Shown here in pieces: positions 11,961 to 22,880 of a DNA stretch of 64,000 nt. Where the stretch lies: contig JAQMRL010000006.1 of the NCBI GenBank assembly GCA_035578175.1, forward strand, positions 33,969,893-34,033,892. The letters run 5' to 3'. Under the pieces are notes generated by a model. It was not told where the DNA came from. It ran no database searches and saw only the letters and a program-made list of their open reading frames with translations. This stretch comes from Catonia carolina (Eukaryota; Arthropoda; Insecta; Hemiptera; Achilidae). The position numbers were made by a program, and so were the translations under genes. Position 1 is the stretch's first letter. Each line of letters opens with the position of its first letter.

Positions 11961-13017
11961 AAAATATTAAGTGATAAATACAAAATAGGAACCTAACTTA
12001 ATTCTGATTGCAGAAATAAGTCTTGTAACGCAAATCCCGAAAAGAGGAACGAAAAGAGGAAATCGGATCTAAGATGCAGGAGAACTGAATTTATTTTTTC
12101 TATGAAAGAATGTCGAAGCTACATGAATGGTCTGGAATAAGAATGCCAACGTTTCTTCAATAATGTATTCGCTCGAAAATAAATTTACATTAAATGGAAT
12201 TGAATAAAAGTATTACAAGACAACGGTAAGTCGAATTATTTAAGGATGAGCAGTATTTACAGTGCTAACTGAAAATCTAGCGGCTTTTTAACACAACTGA
12301 AATGAACCAGAACGGTTAGTTAGATAAAATAGTAAAACTACGTTAAATAGACATAGAAAAGAAATGGGTAAAATGAAGTGAAAAAAGAAAGAAAAGGAAA
12401 ATAGATAAGTCCATCCTTTTTCTATACAGGTGCACTGGATTATCTTGGCTATTGGAGCGGAAGAGACCTTGATTTAACCACTGTACTCTAAAACCACAGC
12501 CTTCCAGATCTAAGCCTACATTGCCGTTCTACTCTATACCTTCCGTCGTTACCACAACCTACCCACTCACTCGTTTTTCAACTCAAAACCACCACCACTG
12601 CTTTCTGAATTTCTTGTTTTCTTTTATTTTACTAAAGTAGCCTACACAAAAATACAGAGAGCACAATTAAAAATAACCTTACTATTTCCAGTGTTTTATT
12701 TAAAAAGATAATAAGCTTTTTTACAACGCCTGAAAACAGTGGAATTAAATGTAGTTCTTCTTTTACTTTCATTTCAGAAAAAAATAATTTCAAATTTCCA
12801 TTCTCTCTCTTTTACTAATTCTATCTAGGTCTTCTTTTCTTTTGATGAAATCTAGAATTTCTTCAAAATTAGTGTCACCCCTTCTGATTAATCATTTACT
12901 GTGTTCCCGGCCTTCAAAACATCTCCCGGTCCTTTGGCGGCGTACCAACAAACTTTTCGGCTGCGTACCGACACAGGGCTTTGTTGTCAAGGCCGAGTGA
13001 ATAACCGACATCTGCCA

Positions 13018-13049
13018 CAGCGCTCTCGGCAACCACATAAAGAGCGCTG
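13018..13049. repeat. Hairpin, 9-bp perfect stem
   Basis: CAGCGCTCT pairs with AGAGCGCTG across a 14-nt loop, inside the GC-rich island. Confidence 0.7.
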
Positions 13050-13251
13050 CACTGAACAGAGAGATTCAATTCCGATCCAGACAGTAGACAAGACGTCGAC
13101 CATCGGCAACACGGCTACCGGACTCCAGCGAAGACTAATCGACGACCCCGCAAGAGAGAAGATGATGCTTCCGCTCGCCGACCCGTCACCGTAAGCCGTC
13201 AACCGTGCCGTCATCGCCCGCTGACGCGAGCGATGCCCACAGCGGTTAAGC

Positions 13252-13281
13252 AGCCATCGACGCACTAGTGCGTCGATGGCT
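13252..13281. repeat. Perfect 30-bp palindrome
   Basis: The arm AGCCATCGACGCACT is followed directly by its exact reverse complement, with no spacer. As RNA it would fold into a long stem with a minimal loop. Confidence 0.9.
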
Positions 13282-13287
13282 ACTTAA

Positions 13288-13319
13288 TCTTCTTCCCTCA
13301 CAGTAGTGAGGGAAGAAGA
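13288..13319. repeat. Perfect 14-bp stem with 4-nt loop
   Basis: TCTTCTTCCCTCAC pairs exactly with GTGAGGGAAGAAGA around the loop AGTA, seven bases after the palindrome. Confidence 0.9.
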
Positions 13320-13419
13320 CGATGACTCCGCTAAACGAAGACACGCCGTGTCGCCCAGCTCCTCGACCGCCACGACGACTACGACCGACGCTTCCTATCA
13401 AGGCGACCACCGCTTAAAC

Positions 13420-13435
13420 GGCCCTTTTTAGGGCC
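13420..13435 (+). promoter_or_regulatory. Histone-type mRNA 3'-end stem-loop
   Basis: GGCCCT, loop TTTT, AGGGCC: a six-bp stem with a four-base U loop. It is preceded by AAAC and followed by ACCA, which match the flanks of replication-dependent histone 3' ends bound by SLBP. A purine-containing AATTAAAGG follows 6 nt later, where the U7 target (HDE) would be, though it is not a clear match. No histone coding sequence lies upstream in the island. It could be a processing signal of another RNA, a relic, or coincidence. Confidence 0.5.
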
Positions 13436-13719
13436 ACCAAAATTAAAGGTTTTAACTCGCCACTTAATGTCGCCATCCGGTGACATTACTTTAACAGTTG
13501 TAGATAAACAATATATTCATACCGTAGCTATGCAGTTAGAGACTATTACATATGAAACTTGATAACAATTTTACGTTCGATCAAGTACTAAGCATTGTAT
13601 TAAAACACATAATCTTTATTAAACGTTTCCAACTATGAGTATTTAAGCCTTTAAAAAAATATATTTCATAGTTTTACTATCTTTAAAAGTTTTCCAAACT
13701 ACAGTCGAATGAATTTTGT

Positions 13720-13915
13720 GCTAATCAATACTTGGCCGTCGGGCCAGCCTAATCATTCAGTTAGTGGAAAGTTGCTATTATTTGTTAAATAACACCGGTT
13801 GGGCAAGTTACTTTGTATGGTTACCATCTGACAGCCACTCATGAACAAACTCCCCTGGGGGTACCAATTCAAACCCACGCCTAATCCACGTCGAAAATAC
13901 AGTGAAAAGCAGCAA
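13720..13915 (-). repeat. Repeat I copy (SINE-like)
   Basis: Matches the segment at 50450-50648 in inverse orientation: complements of CCCAACCGGTGTTA, TTCATGAGTGGCTG and GGGTTTGAATTGG. The GGTTTGA-type word resembles a pol III B box, so a tRNA-derived SINE is plausible. Confidence 0.6.
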
Positions 13916-14078
13916 TCAAATTATTTTTTTGTCTATAATGGTCAGTTCCCGATAAAAAATAAGAGCAAAACAAAAATCAAAACTATATTCACTGAATGTT
14001 GAAAGTAAGCAGTTTACGTAACTGACTGTCTGCTCACATGTAGAATTCATTCACAGTGTTTATTGGTTATAGGAAGTG

Positions 14079-15200
14079 TACGAGGTGTGGCTATTAAAAA
14101 CCGAGACTGACGTAAAAATTTTTATTTTATACATAATCACTTATTGTCACCTTCAGTGTATACTCCTTCTCTATCCCTACAACGCTCCATGTGAATTTTC
14201 CATTGTTGGAAACAGTGCTCGAATTCATCTTCTGTAGGCTCCTTCAGGACAGGTGCCGCTTTCTCTTTTACAGCTTCCACAGACTCAAATCTTGTCCCTT
14301 TTAATGCAGATTTCACCTTAGGGAACAGGTAGAAGTCACATGGTGCAAGATCTGGTGAATAAGGTGGATGTTCTAACACTGAGATGATGTACTTGGCTAG
14401 GAACCTCTTGACAGATAACGCGGAATGAGCTGGCGCATTGCCTTGGTGGGGAACCCATTATTTATGTCCTTCCACATTTCGGGGCGTTTTTTCCTTACTC
14501 TTTGACGTAGTTTAGAAAGTACCTCAAGTTAGTAATATTGATTAATTGTTTGACCTTCAGGAACCCAGTAAAGGTACACAATCCCATGGATAGCCTATAA
14601 AAAAACAATCATCATTGCTTTAAATTTTGACTCGCTCATTCGAGCTTTTTTGGCTCTTGTTGAAGTTCGGCTCTACCAGTGCATGGATTGGCGCTTCGTT
14701 TCCAGAACATAAGTAAAACCCACGTTTCATCACATGTTATTATCGTTTCCAAAAATTTGGGTCATTTGCAATCGTGTACAAAGTTATTGCGAGCTTTTTG
14801 TTGTTCAAACGTTAGAATTTTAGGCACAATTTTAGCACACACTTTTCGCATGTTAAAATTGTCATGTAAAATTTGCCGTACCCATTCTTTATCTATACCT
14901 GCAGTTTCACCAATTGCGTGAATACTTAATCAACGTTCAGACCGAATCAAATTACCGACTTTTCCAACTTTTTCATCAGTTTTTGACGTTGAAGGACGAC
15001 CTGCCCGGTAATCATCTTCAACGTCTTCTCTGCCATCTTTAAAACGCTTAAACCATTCAAAAACACGTTCCCGCGGTAAACATTCCCTGCTATACACTTC
15101 TTTTAGTAAATTATAAGTTTCAGTAGCAGTTTTTCCAAATTTAAAGTAAAATTTCAAAATAGTTGTTCTACTATTGCACTAACCGGTTGAAGCTTAATTT
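14079..15200 (-). pseudogene. Defective irritans-type mariner transposon (transposase remnant)
   Basis: The N-terminus starts at 15157 (FKFGKTATETYNLL, then FEWFKRFKDGREDVEDDYRA, GRPSTSKTDE), the HTH region of SETMAR/irritans-type transposases. The frame breaks, then resumes with IITCDETW (first catalytic Asp, codon near 14731), DWVPEGQ-like YWVPEGQTINQYY, HQGNAPAHSAL, HPPYSPDLAPCDF and a C-terminus at 14137. The second catalytic Asp of HQDNAPAH is Gly (codon near 14441). The third, in APCDF, is kept at the DD34D spacing. The 3' terminal repeat is visible at 14079 (TACGAGGTGTGGCTATTAA). No matching 5' terminal repeat is found, and the element abuts a truncated E copy at 15201. Inactive. Confidence 0.9.
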
Positions 15201-15497
15201 TATGACAAAGTGTATACAATAATATTTATAGAAAATTAAAACATCTACGACTTTTATTTAGTGCATTTTTCTCTACGGAGCCGAGTTCAGCGTGAAAGAG
15301 TGATTTTCCGTATTTTCAAGCCGAACTTGAGTTGATTTTAATTTTGCATCATTCACTCATGATTAAAATAAGGTTATGTTTTTTTGAGGTTAGTTTTGTT
15401 TATTTCTAATGTTTTATTACTAATATTAGGTTATATTGTTCATTATTTATATTGGAAAGAGAGAGTTGTGTAAATGTTTCACACCAGATTTTTTAAA
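15201..15497 (+). repeat. Repeat E, 3' part
   Basis: Begins at ATGACAAAGTGTATAC, inside the second module, and runs to the family 3' end TTTCACACCAGATTTTTT. Its 5' boundary is the broken mariner end. Confidence 0.75.
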
Positions 15498-15499
15498 AT

Positions 15500-15626
15500 T
15501 TATTTTAAGTCGCATCAACTGCTCAATTATTAACGACTACGGCGGGTTTTAACTTGTGACAATTTCCAGATCCTAGCCGGAAATCGAACCTGAGACATTC
15601 ACTACCACTACGCTACGGAGGCGGTC
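15500..15626 (-). repeat. SINE-B copy
   Basis: On the minus strand: CCGCCTCCGTAGCGTAGTGG (A box), CAGGTTCGATTTCC (B box), GGCTAGGATCTGGAAATT, then the tail GTTGATGCGACTTAAAATAA. A functional tRNA is unlikely because no complete cloverleaf is seen. Confidence 0.8.
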
Positions 15627-17049
15627 GTAAACATTATTACAAACAATTAAACATTATTATAAACAATATAATTGTAATATCTGGAGAACTTAATCTTAAT
15701 ATCTGGAGAAACGTTTAGTGAAGACAATATGATTGAACGAACGAGAAATGTACTTGGTTTATTTAGTAGGCTACAAAATTGTTACAAGAAGTTATGTTAC
15801 ATCGATAAAGCGAGTTATTTTGTGTGGTGGCCAACCATGAACATTACTTAGTAAATTCCTATTTAAAGTCTGGTTAAAAAAAATAATAGTAAAAGATTTG
15901 GGTAATATTTGTTGATGCTGTACTGTAAAAGAATACATTATTATGAATGATATAGTAGCTACTTATGTTAAAGTAGATATAGGTAAGCCCAATATGTCAA
16001 TAAGAATCCTAATGATACATACAAGAAATACATAAGAGTATGTAAATAATTAAATCTATTCATGGATAAGTTAATCATGTATTTAAATTAGTATTTACAA
16101 ATAGGATACAACTTATTGAACTGTTACCTAAATCAATATTCAAGACCGTCTGTATGTCTGTTTGACACGACAACAAACAGATCAAGAGAAATGGGTGCGA
16201 GCTGCGAGAAACCGGATGGTCTTCTCTTATGCAAATCTCCTTTATTGATCTGTGATATATTGGGCTAGAATAGAGAGAGTAGATGTGTATATAAGTTTAG
16301 AATGAGAGAGATAGATTCAAGAGAAACTTACAGAAGGATATGAAGCTAAAGTAAATACATTTCACTGCAGCAAATACAATCCGAAGCTTGGAAGAACCCT
16401 TACTTACTAAGGAGTAAGGTGATTGACTGGTATAGGATATGAGAAAGGTACTGAATGAGCATACGTAATGAGGTATCTGTTTATATTTTAACACAATGTA
16501 TAGTCTACCTTTAAATTAATATTTTTAACGTTCAAATTTATTATAATATCGATGTTACATCTTAATGGTGTTGTTTACTAATGAATAATAACTTTTGAAT
16601 AAATTATGAAACGCTATTTGTCAAAAATATTAAACTAAAATTCACTAATATTTTAACAATTCTACTAAAATCAACTTGTTCAATTTTTTAGAGACTTTTA
16701 TTTAAACTCCTGAATTGTTATTTGAATATCAGTAAAAACATCTTACGCAATATAACAGTTGTAATTATTTTCAACTATACAGTAAACCAACCGGGTTAGT
16801 CTGGGTAAAATCCTCGACGCGATTCAGCTGTTTAAGTGTCGTGACAAACATGCGAATTTCGGATGCTAGATGCCACGAGGGTTCTGAAAAATCTAGCTGC
16901 ATTAATTTTTCCTTTCAAGATACACATCGACGTCGATCAGTCCGTTGTCCGCCACTCAACAGATTGGGTCCTATTTGTCGGAGCGTACTTGATGCCTATA
17001 GATTAAAAAAAAATTATTTGCATATTTTGTTTATAATATCATGTATAGA
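15627..17049. other. Intron 3 stretch without recognised features
   Basis: AT-rich. A less AT-rich patch at 16140-16450 has an octamer ATGCAAAT at about 16229 and TATATAAG near 16289, but no transcript could be argued from it. Confidence 0.35.
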
Positions 17050-17480
17050 ACAGAAAACAGGACTATAAGCAGAACTTTGGGAAATATAGCGAGAAAGGTC
17101 ACAAAACTTAAGTTTCATAAAGATACGGCAGCTCCAATTATTCTGTACGGAAGTGAAGCAACTAAAAAACCCAAGAGCAGAGAATCCAGGCGGCAGAGAT
17201 GAGATTTCTGCGAAGGAATAAGAGGTTTACACGCTTGGACAAAATAATAATAAGAATGAGGAAATACGGTAAGAATTGGGTATTTACAACTTGAACAAAA
17301 AGATAAAGGATTATCGCCTTATGAAGACAGTACATGGAAAGGAAGTCAGATCACAGGATACCTAAGCAGGCACACTGGTATGCTCCAGAAGGTAAAAGGG
17401 ATGTCGGTAGACCTAAGAAAAGATGAAGATAGATGATAAAGTGTGTGAGTTCGGAACAGGCTGCAGCCTAATCCTTCTTT
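17050..17480 (+). pseudogene. RTE-like non-LTR retrotransposon 3' fragment
   Basis: Frame-shifted pieces read KLKFHKDTAAPIILYGSEAT, MRFLRRNKRFTRLDK-like, IYNLN.KIKDYRL, and APEGKRDVGRPKKR. The last is the usual C-terminal end of the endonuclease/reverse transcriptase protein. The inverse copy at 61685-61845 preserves the same last segment. Confidence 0.75.
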
Positions 17481-18290
17481 GGAAAAAGAAGAAAGAAAGT
17501 TTTAGGTGCATCCCTTCACTGCAAACAGATTGTTGAAAGGTGCTTTCATGTCAATGATGGAGGATTTGAGAAGTGGGGAAATAAAGTTTTTCAACAACTT
17601 TTGTATGAGTATTTCTTTATTTGATGAACTGACGGACAGGATAGGTGATTAAAAAACCGAAACAGTCAAGTACGCAATGGCCAAAACGAGCGAGAAGCCT
17701 ATGTGTCAACAAAAATGCTCGGTTGGGTATTGGCTAGCCGCGTGGTGTCTGTCTCACCACAGCGAGCTCGCGGCGGGTAGAAAAAACCAAGCGTCAAAAC
17801 ATCTGCTCCTAATTTGACGCGGCGGGTGAAAATCCGTCCGCCAATTAGCGGGTTACGTGTGAATCAATCAATTCCATTATAAGTACTCCCAGTCCACTGC
17901 AAGAGATACTCGAAACGACAAGCGTCTAAGATTCGCACGTGTATTACTAAACGAATAACTGGTTTCCGGAAACCACGGTTCCGTGGTTCAAATCCTAGTT
18001 AATGTAGTTACGTTTATAGGATTTGAACTAGACAGCGTTTACCGGTGTACTTTAATGGTTGGGGGAGAAAAATTAACCAATATTTTATTAGTTTATGCCA
18101 TCTTATTGGTCATAATAAAAGAACTGATCACAACTGTTGGTGATTTTCTAGAAAATTATTATCAAATAACAGTGGGTTAAAAATTTGGTAAGATATTTTA
18201 TTGCTTTTCACCTATATTTTATTTATTTTTAAACATAGGCCTATATATACTTATTAAATTATTCAAATTAGTGATAAAAATATTACTTAC
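17481..18290. other. Intron 3 tail: GC-richer patch and SINE-A scrap
   Basis: 17690-17880 is GC-richer (GCGAGCTCGCGGCGGGTAG, GACGCGGCGGGTG), origin unknown. 17970-18090 (plus) matches the interior of SINE-A (GGTTCAAATCCTAGT, GGATTTGAACTA, CCGGTGTACTTTAATGGTT). The remainder is AT-rich. Confidence 0.45.
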
Positions 18291-18356
18291 ACAGTTGACA
18301 TTTTGTGAACAGAGTTTGTTGAAACTCGACTGGAGCTGTTGACAGCTTTTCCAACA
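18291..18356 (-). CDS. Exon 3: central part of the Cys box
   Basis: The acceptor TTTCTTTCTTTGTTACAG and donor TGT|GTAAGT bound exactly 22 codons, phase 0 at both ends. It encodes residues 59-80, starting CWKSC and ending LCSQNVNC, which contribute four of the ten cysteines (59, 63, 74, 80). Joined to exon 2 it gives …KKKDCLS|CWKSC…, and to exon 4 …NVNC|GPGCEAAC…. Both splice sites are near consensus and the cysteine content continues the neighbours' pattern, so a real exon is very likely despite its size. Confidence 0.88.
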
Positions 18357-18710
18357 CTGTAACAAAGAAAGAAAATGAATTAGAAAAGAAGTAAAACATA
18401 TCGTATTAAAACATCCTCAACCCTTCTGGCTGCGCCTCACAGAAAACATAACGTAAAGCGTTTAACAAAGAGTAAGTTAAAAGATGATATTGTAGGGTAG
18501 TACAGTACTGTATCTGATACCTGACTGGATAATACAATACTTTGTAAACAATAGATGGTACCTACTGACAGATAAATAAACTAACCATACCAAACAAATA
18601 AAATAGAGGTGACTTATTAATATACCAATCAAACATTTTGCAAGATTTAAAAATTACGTAATACCACAATACTATGTTACTCAGGAATCTCTAAGCTTTC
18701 CAACAATAAT

Positions 18711-19031
18711 TTTTTTTTTACTTTCTCTCACCTATATGGTAGGAAGGAAAGTATTGTTTTCATGTCAATTTTTCGAAATCGAGTTTTCACCGGATCTACA
18801 CGTTTTCAGACCCCCTGAACTCAAAAAACATGTTTTAGCGATTGATCTGTGTGAACAGAATTTCTCAAGAACGCAACATCGTACGAACTTGAAACTTAAG
18901 TTAGACACCACTAGAGGACCCGTCACGAACATTTTCTTAAAAATCGGTCAACCGGAAGCAGTAGTTTATTCGTGTCATTTTTCACTTTTTGCGATTTTCT
19001 CAAAAACAGCTCCTACGATTTTTCAATAAAT
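18711..19031 (+). repeat. Repeat E, 5' part
   Basis: TACTTTCTCTCACCTATATG to the CTCCTACGATTTTTC block; truncated at the 3' side. Contains the CACTAGAGGACCC variant also seen at 31507. Confidence 0.8.
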
Positions 19032-20599
19032 AGATAAGCCGTTTGTAAAAATAATATTATTTACCGTGTGCTACAAATAAAACGTCGTTTGTTGTAAATT
19101 TATTAAATAGTTTGACAATGATCATCCGCTAATTTATATTACAAAGACTAGAAAACAGTACTTAATTTAATCAATGAATAAATAAGTTATTTTGGAAGAA
19201 TCCACAAACGGATGAGTATAAATACACAAAAAAGAAACAAATTGTAAAAATTAATGGGACGTCTTTATTTATTTTGGCAGTACTGCGCGGCTGGAAGTTC
19301 AAACAAATAAACAAAAAACTACTGAAATTATTATCATTAGTAGGAAAAAAATCACTAGTGTCAGTAAACTATTTATCTTCACAGTTCTAAATCAGATACA
19401 GAAAAAACAATTTTAATAGCCGAAAGAAGTTTAAATGTTTATAAAAGTTACAAAAATGTATAGTAAAACAGATTTATCAAAAGCTTTGTCTGATGCAGTA
19501 TATCTAATATTGGTGCAGTGGTTAAATCCCTGAAATCCGAATGAAAATGTTTTGGGTTCAATAATTCAGCAACTTTAAACTTTATTCAAAACCTCTTTGT
19601 AATTTTCGTATATTCGTACCATTACTGAATTAACCATCTGCTTTCCTCTCGTGGAAGTTCACAAAAATAATGATCTATAATAACGTTCCTGTCCAAAATA
19701 TTATCTCTTTTCTTATTTCGATTCTTCAAAATTCTTCCTCGCTTCCTTAACTATTTGCCAAGGCACCTTATATAATTATGTTGTGTAGTGCTCTAAAAAC
19801 ATATTTTGTAGATGATTGGCAAAGATTCTACTGTGTACTTATATAAAGAAGGGAATTTCTCCGAATAAAAAAAGAGAAATATCAATTTACAAAAATTACT
19901 TAACATTTTATTTTGTGATTTTTATTAATAGTAGGCCTAAATCTTACGATTATCCGAAACCCGCTTAACCGTAACTAACCTTAACCCAAAGTGATCCTAA
20001 AAATTTGTTTTTTTATTTGGGGATAACTGAATTTCAATATTTTGCGTACGCACATTACATCATTTAAATACGTTGCGGCGCTAAAGAATAGAACAGTGTC
20101 CAATAAATTACGAATATAACATTTCCCTACTCTAGAAATTCGTTTACTCGTTCTTAATCTTCGGAACGTGCTTCTAATAAAAACTATGGCGCAATTGTCA
20201 TCGCAAAAGAACGATTTTATCAAAAATCCCACACGTTTTTTTTAAAAAAGACTAACTAATTTAGAAAAGGTACAGTAAACATTAATTACTGTAAAATATT
20301 ACATTTTATCTGTTCAAATTCCTGTATTTTAGTTTATACTAATAAATTAACAGTCGTAAGAAATACTGTAAAGTCATTTTTACTTTTTTAAACCCTAAAA
20401 GTATGACTTTGCATGTTATCCAAAATCGGCCCCCTTTATATTTCGGTTCAGCGGGATTTGTCTGTATTTATAATCAATAAATTAAAATATCGTATAATGT
20501 TACTTAGTTGTTTTTAATGACCATCTCCATCAATTGTTTGTTTGTAGCGTAAGTACATTTCTTCTTTTACTTACAAAATAGTTTACACCCAGAAAAATA
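19032..20599. other. Intron 2 stretch without recognised genes
   Basis: AT-rich. Short words such as GATTATCCGAAACCCG (about 19949) and CCAAAATCGGCCCCCTTTAT (about 20421) recall pogo/Tigger termini but are too degraded to call. Confidence 0.35.
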
Positions 20600-20962
20600 T
20601 TATTATCATTTACTGTAAGTTTATAATAGCAGTATAGTAGCAATATTACTATCTTTTACTGTAAGTTAATAATAGAAGTATAGTAGCAAAATTATTACCG
20701 TTTACTGTAAGTTTATAATAGCAGTATAGTAGTAAAATTATTATCGTTTACTGCAAGTTTATAATAGTAGTATAATAGTAAAATTATTACCGTTTACTGT
20801 AAGTTTATAATAGTAAAAATATTACCGTTTACTGTAAGTTTATAATAGCAGTATAGTAGTAATATTACTATCGTTTACTGCAAGTCTATAATAGCCGTAC
20901 AGTAGTAAAATTACTATATCATTTACTGCAAGTTTATAATAACAGTATAGTAGAATTATTAC
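20600..20962. repeat. Minisatellite, about 46-bp unit, about eight copies
   Basis: Tandem array of TTTACTGTAAGTTTATAATA, then GCAGTATAGTAGTAAAATTA, then TTATCG. Units vary by substitutions (CTGTAAG/CTGCAAG) and one has an internal deletion near 20810-20825. Confidence 0.9.
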
Positions 20963-22009
20963 TAGCCTATATTTTAAATACATGTATGTCAAAAATAAAT
21001 ATATGTATGTATAAATATATGTTATATAATAAATAAATATAAATGTATGTCATATGGTTCAGGTAGTCTATTGTTTGATATTTTAACTTCATTAATTTTT
21101 TTGGCGTCACTTTTTGTAAACTACATGTCAGGAAAACGAACGCAACAAATTTCCTTTTACTGCATTGCTTTGAGGGTACAACTGTACTATCTTCTCTTTG
21201 GCAATTTCAGCTGAATCTACCTTATCAAAAACAATTTTTTATACACTGAAATACTCGATCCACTAATATCTTGAATAGGTTTATTTTGTATTCAACGTCC
21301 AAGATACATAAGAAATGCATAAATTATAAAAATATGCAACGGTACGAACATTAAAAGAATTCCCGGTAATGGGACACAAGCATTCAGATGTTCATTAATG
21401 CTTCTCGTTTTTCAATGAGCTCGTCTATACCGTGCCAAAAATCTCTTAACTTCTCTCATCAATTCGAAGAAGATTTAATTAAATATTCCTTTAACTGTAA
21501 TTAATTAACAAAGTAAATGCCAAATTTAAATAAACTTAACTTAATCAACATACATAATTTTTACTTCGACGTTAATACAATATTTAAATATAACTTGCTA
21601 TTTATAAATAAATGTACCTTACCCATTCCTTCTGTTTAATGAATGGTTCAACTTAGAGAACTGTAGGACCATAGTAAGATTTTGATATCAGTCAGTTCCT
21701 CTTTAATAATAATATTTTTTTAACGTATAACGTTGAATTACAAAATTCTATTGCTGTATAATGACAAAAAATAAAAAAGTAATTTATTTAAAATTTACTT
21801 TAAATATTATTTAAAATAAATAAGCATATTATGTACCGGAAACCACAGTAATTCACGGACAATTAAATTAAAAGAAAGTGACAAACAAGAAAGAATAAAA
21901 TACTTTGGAAAATATTTGGAGCTGTCAACAAAGCTGAAATATAAATATAACAAAAGACCACTAACAGAAATCTGCTAAAAGAAACAATTACAGGGGGTTT
22001 CAGAAGAAG
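20963..22009. other. Intron 2 stretch without recognised features
   Basis: AT-rich. The array above is followed by ATGTATGT-rich simple sequence to about 21055. Nothing else is recognised. Confidence 0.35.
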
Positions 22010-22290
22010 GAAAAGCAAGAAAAGAACGAGGAAAAATGACAATACAAATATCTGACACCAGGAGCCCCTTAAAAATGTATAACTGGAACAGAAGAAGACC
22101 TCAAACAACTAAATATCATAGAAATCGTCATGAACAATCCGAAACATTACATATCATTAAAAATAATAATTTGAACAAGATTGATGATAGGAAACAAACG
22201 GAAGGAGGACCGCAAGAGCGAACACATGAATAGGATTTGGGAGGAACGGCGGACGGCCAGAAAAAACAGAAGGAAAACACGAAAGAAAGC
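22010..22290 (+). pseudogene. Probable retroelement C-terminal remnant
   Basis: A broken frame contains EEDLKQLNIIEIVMNNP and a basic KRKEDRKSEHMNRIWEERRT-type ending. It resembles the lysine/arginine-rich tails downstream of some insect non-LTR transcriptases. The family is not certain. Confidence 0.35.
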
Positions 22291-22385
22291 TTTCAAGTTC
22301 TAACGCTCTTTTTTAGTGGAGTTTAAAGAATACATAATTAGTCATATTAGTTGTGTGAACATTACAATCTATTCAATGACAAATA

Positions 22386-22880
22386 ACAAGCAACCGCATG
22401 ACTCGATGAGATGAGGATGATTATGTATGGCGTGTTATTGAGGGGAGGCAACATTTGGAACGGATGCCAGAGGAGAGAATACCTTTAAAAGTGACGAAAT
22501 ATGTTCCAGTTGGAAGAAGGGAAGTGGGAAGACCTCGAAGAAGATGGCAGTAGTCGAGATGTACGGTTGGAATGTCTCGTGTTTGTGTAGACGTGAAGGA
22601 TGGTTTTTGAGTTCTGAAGAGGCTTATGCCTAATCGTTCATAGTAAGGAGAAGAGAAGAAATGTTATTCTGTACAGACTCAGGCTGACCATTACTAAGAT
22701 AGTAACGTTAAATGAACCCCAACTACTAAATTACATAAATAACCAACGTATGTTATTCAAATCCGTGTAAAAATAACTATCTTTACCAGGATTTGAACCC
22801 AGGAACATTCGTCTCCAAAAATTAGCTGAGAACTAGCTTTTACAGCTGTAAACAGCTACACCAACCCAGTGGGCAGATTG
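22386..22880 (-). repeat. SINE-A copy, interrupted
   Basis: Complement of the SINE-A 3' half (AACAAGCAACCGCATGACTC, GATGAGATGAGGATGAT) to about 22440, then resumes at about 22660 (TCTGTACAGACTCAGGCTGA) and ends with the tRNA-like head (ACACCAACCCAGTGGGCAG). The interruption is the retroelement fragment at 22440-22650. Confidence 0.7.
22440..22650 (+). pseudogene. RTE-like tail inserted in SINE-A
   Basis: One frame reads LERMPEERIPLKVTKYVPVG then RREVGRPRRRWQ, the same C-terminal GRP(R/K)(K/R)RW end as at 17050-17480. It is followed by a stop and non-coding tail sequence. Only the last few tens of residues were copied. Confidence 0.6.

Larger units (their letters stand above)
12898..13495 (+). 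other. GC-rich structured island with a histone-type 3' hairpin
   Basis: About 600 bp clearly richer in G+C than its flanks. It carries several strong hairpins in a row: 13018-13049 (9-bp stem), 13213-13236 (CATCGC/GCGATG), 13252-13281 (perfect palindrome), 13288-13319 (14-bp stem), 13420-13435 (histone-like) and 13467-13488. Near its start GGCGGCGTACC and GGCTGCGTACC repeat. Open frames of about 90 codons exist on both strands but resemble no family known to me. Candidates are a structured non-coding RNA, the end of an unknown retroelement, or a retrocopy. The plus orientation is inferred only from the histone-like hairpin. Confidence 0.45.

Noticed and set aside
12987..13265. Frames of 92-97 codons on both strands of the GC-rich island
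   Set aside because: GC-rich sequence has few stops; neither frame shows a domain, and both cross strong hairpins.
16200..16330. Octamer ATGCAAAT followed by TATATAAG, like a small promoter
   Set aside because: Both words are likely by chance in AT-rich DNA and no transcript or coding exon follows.
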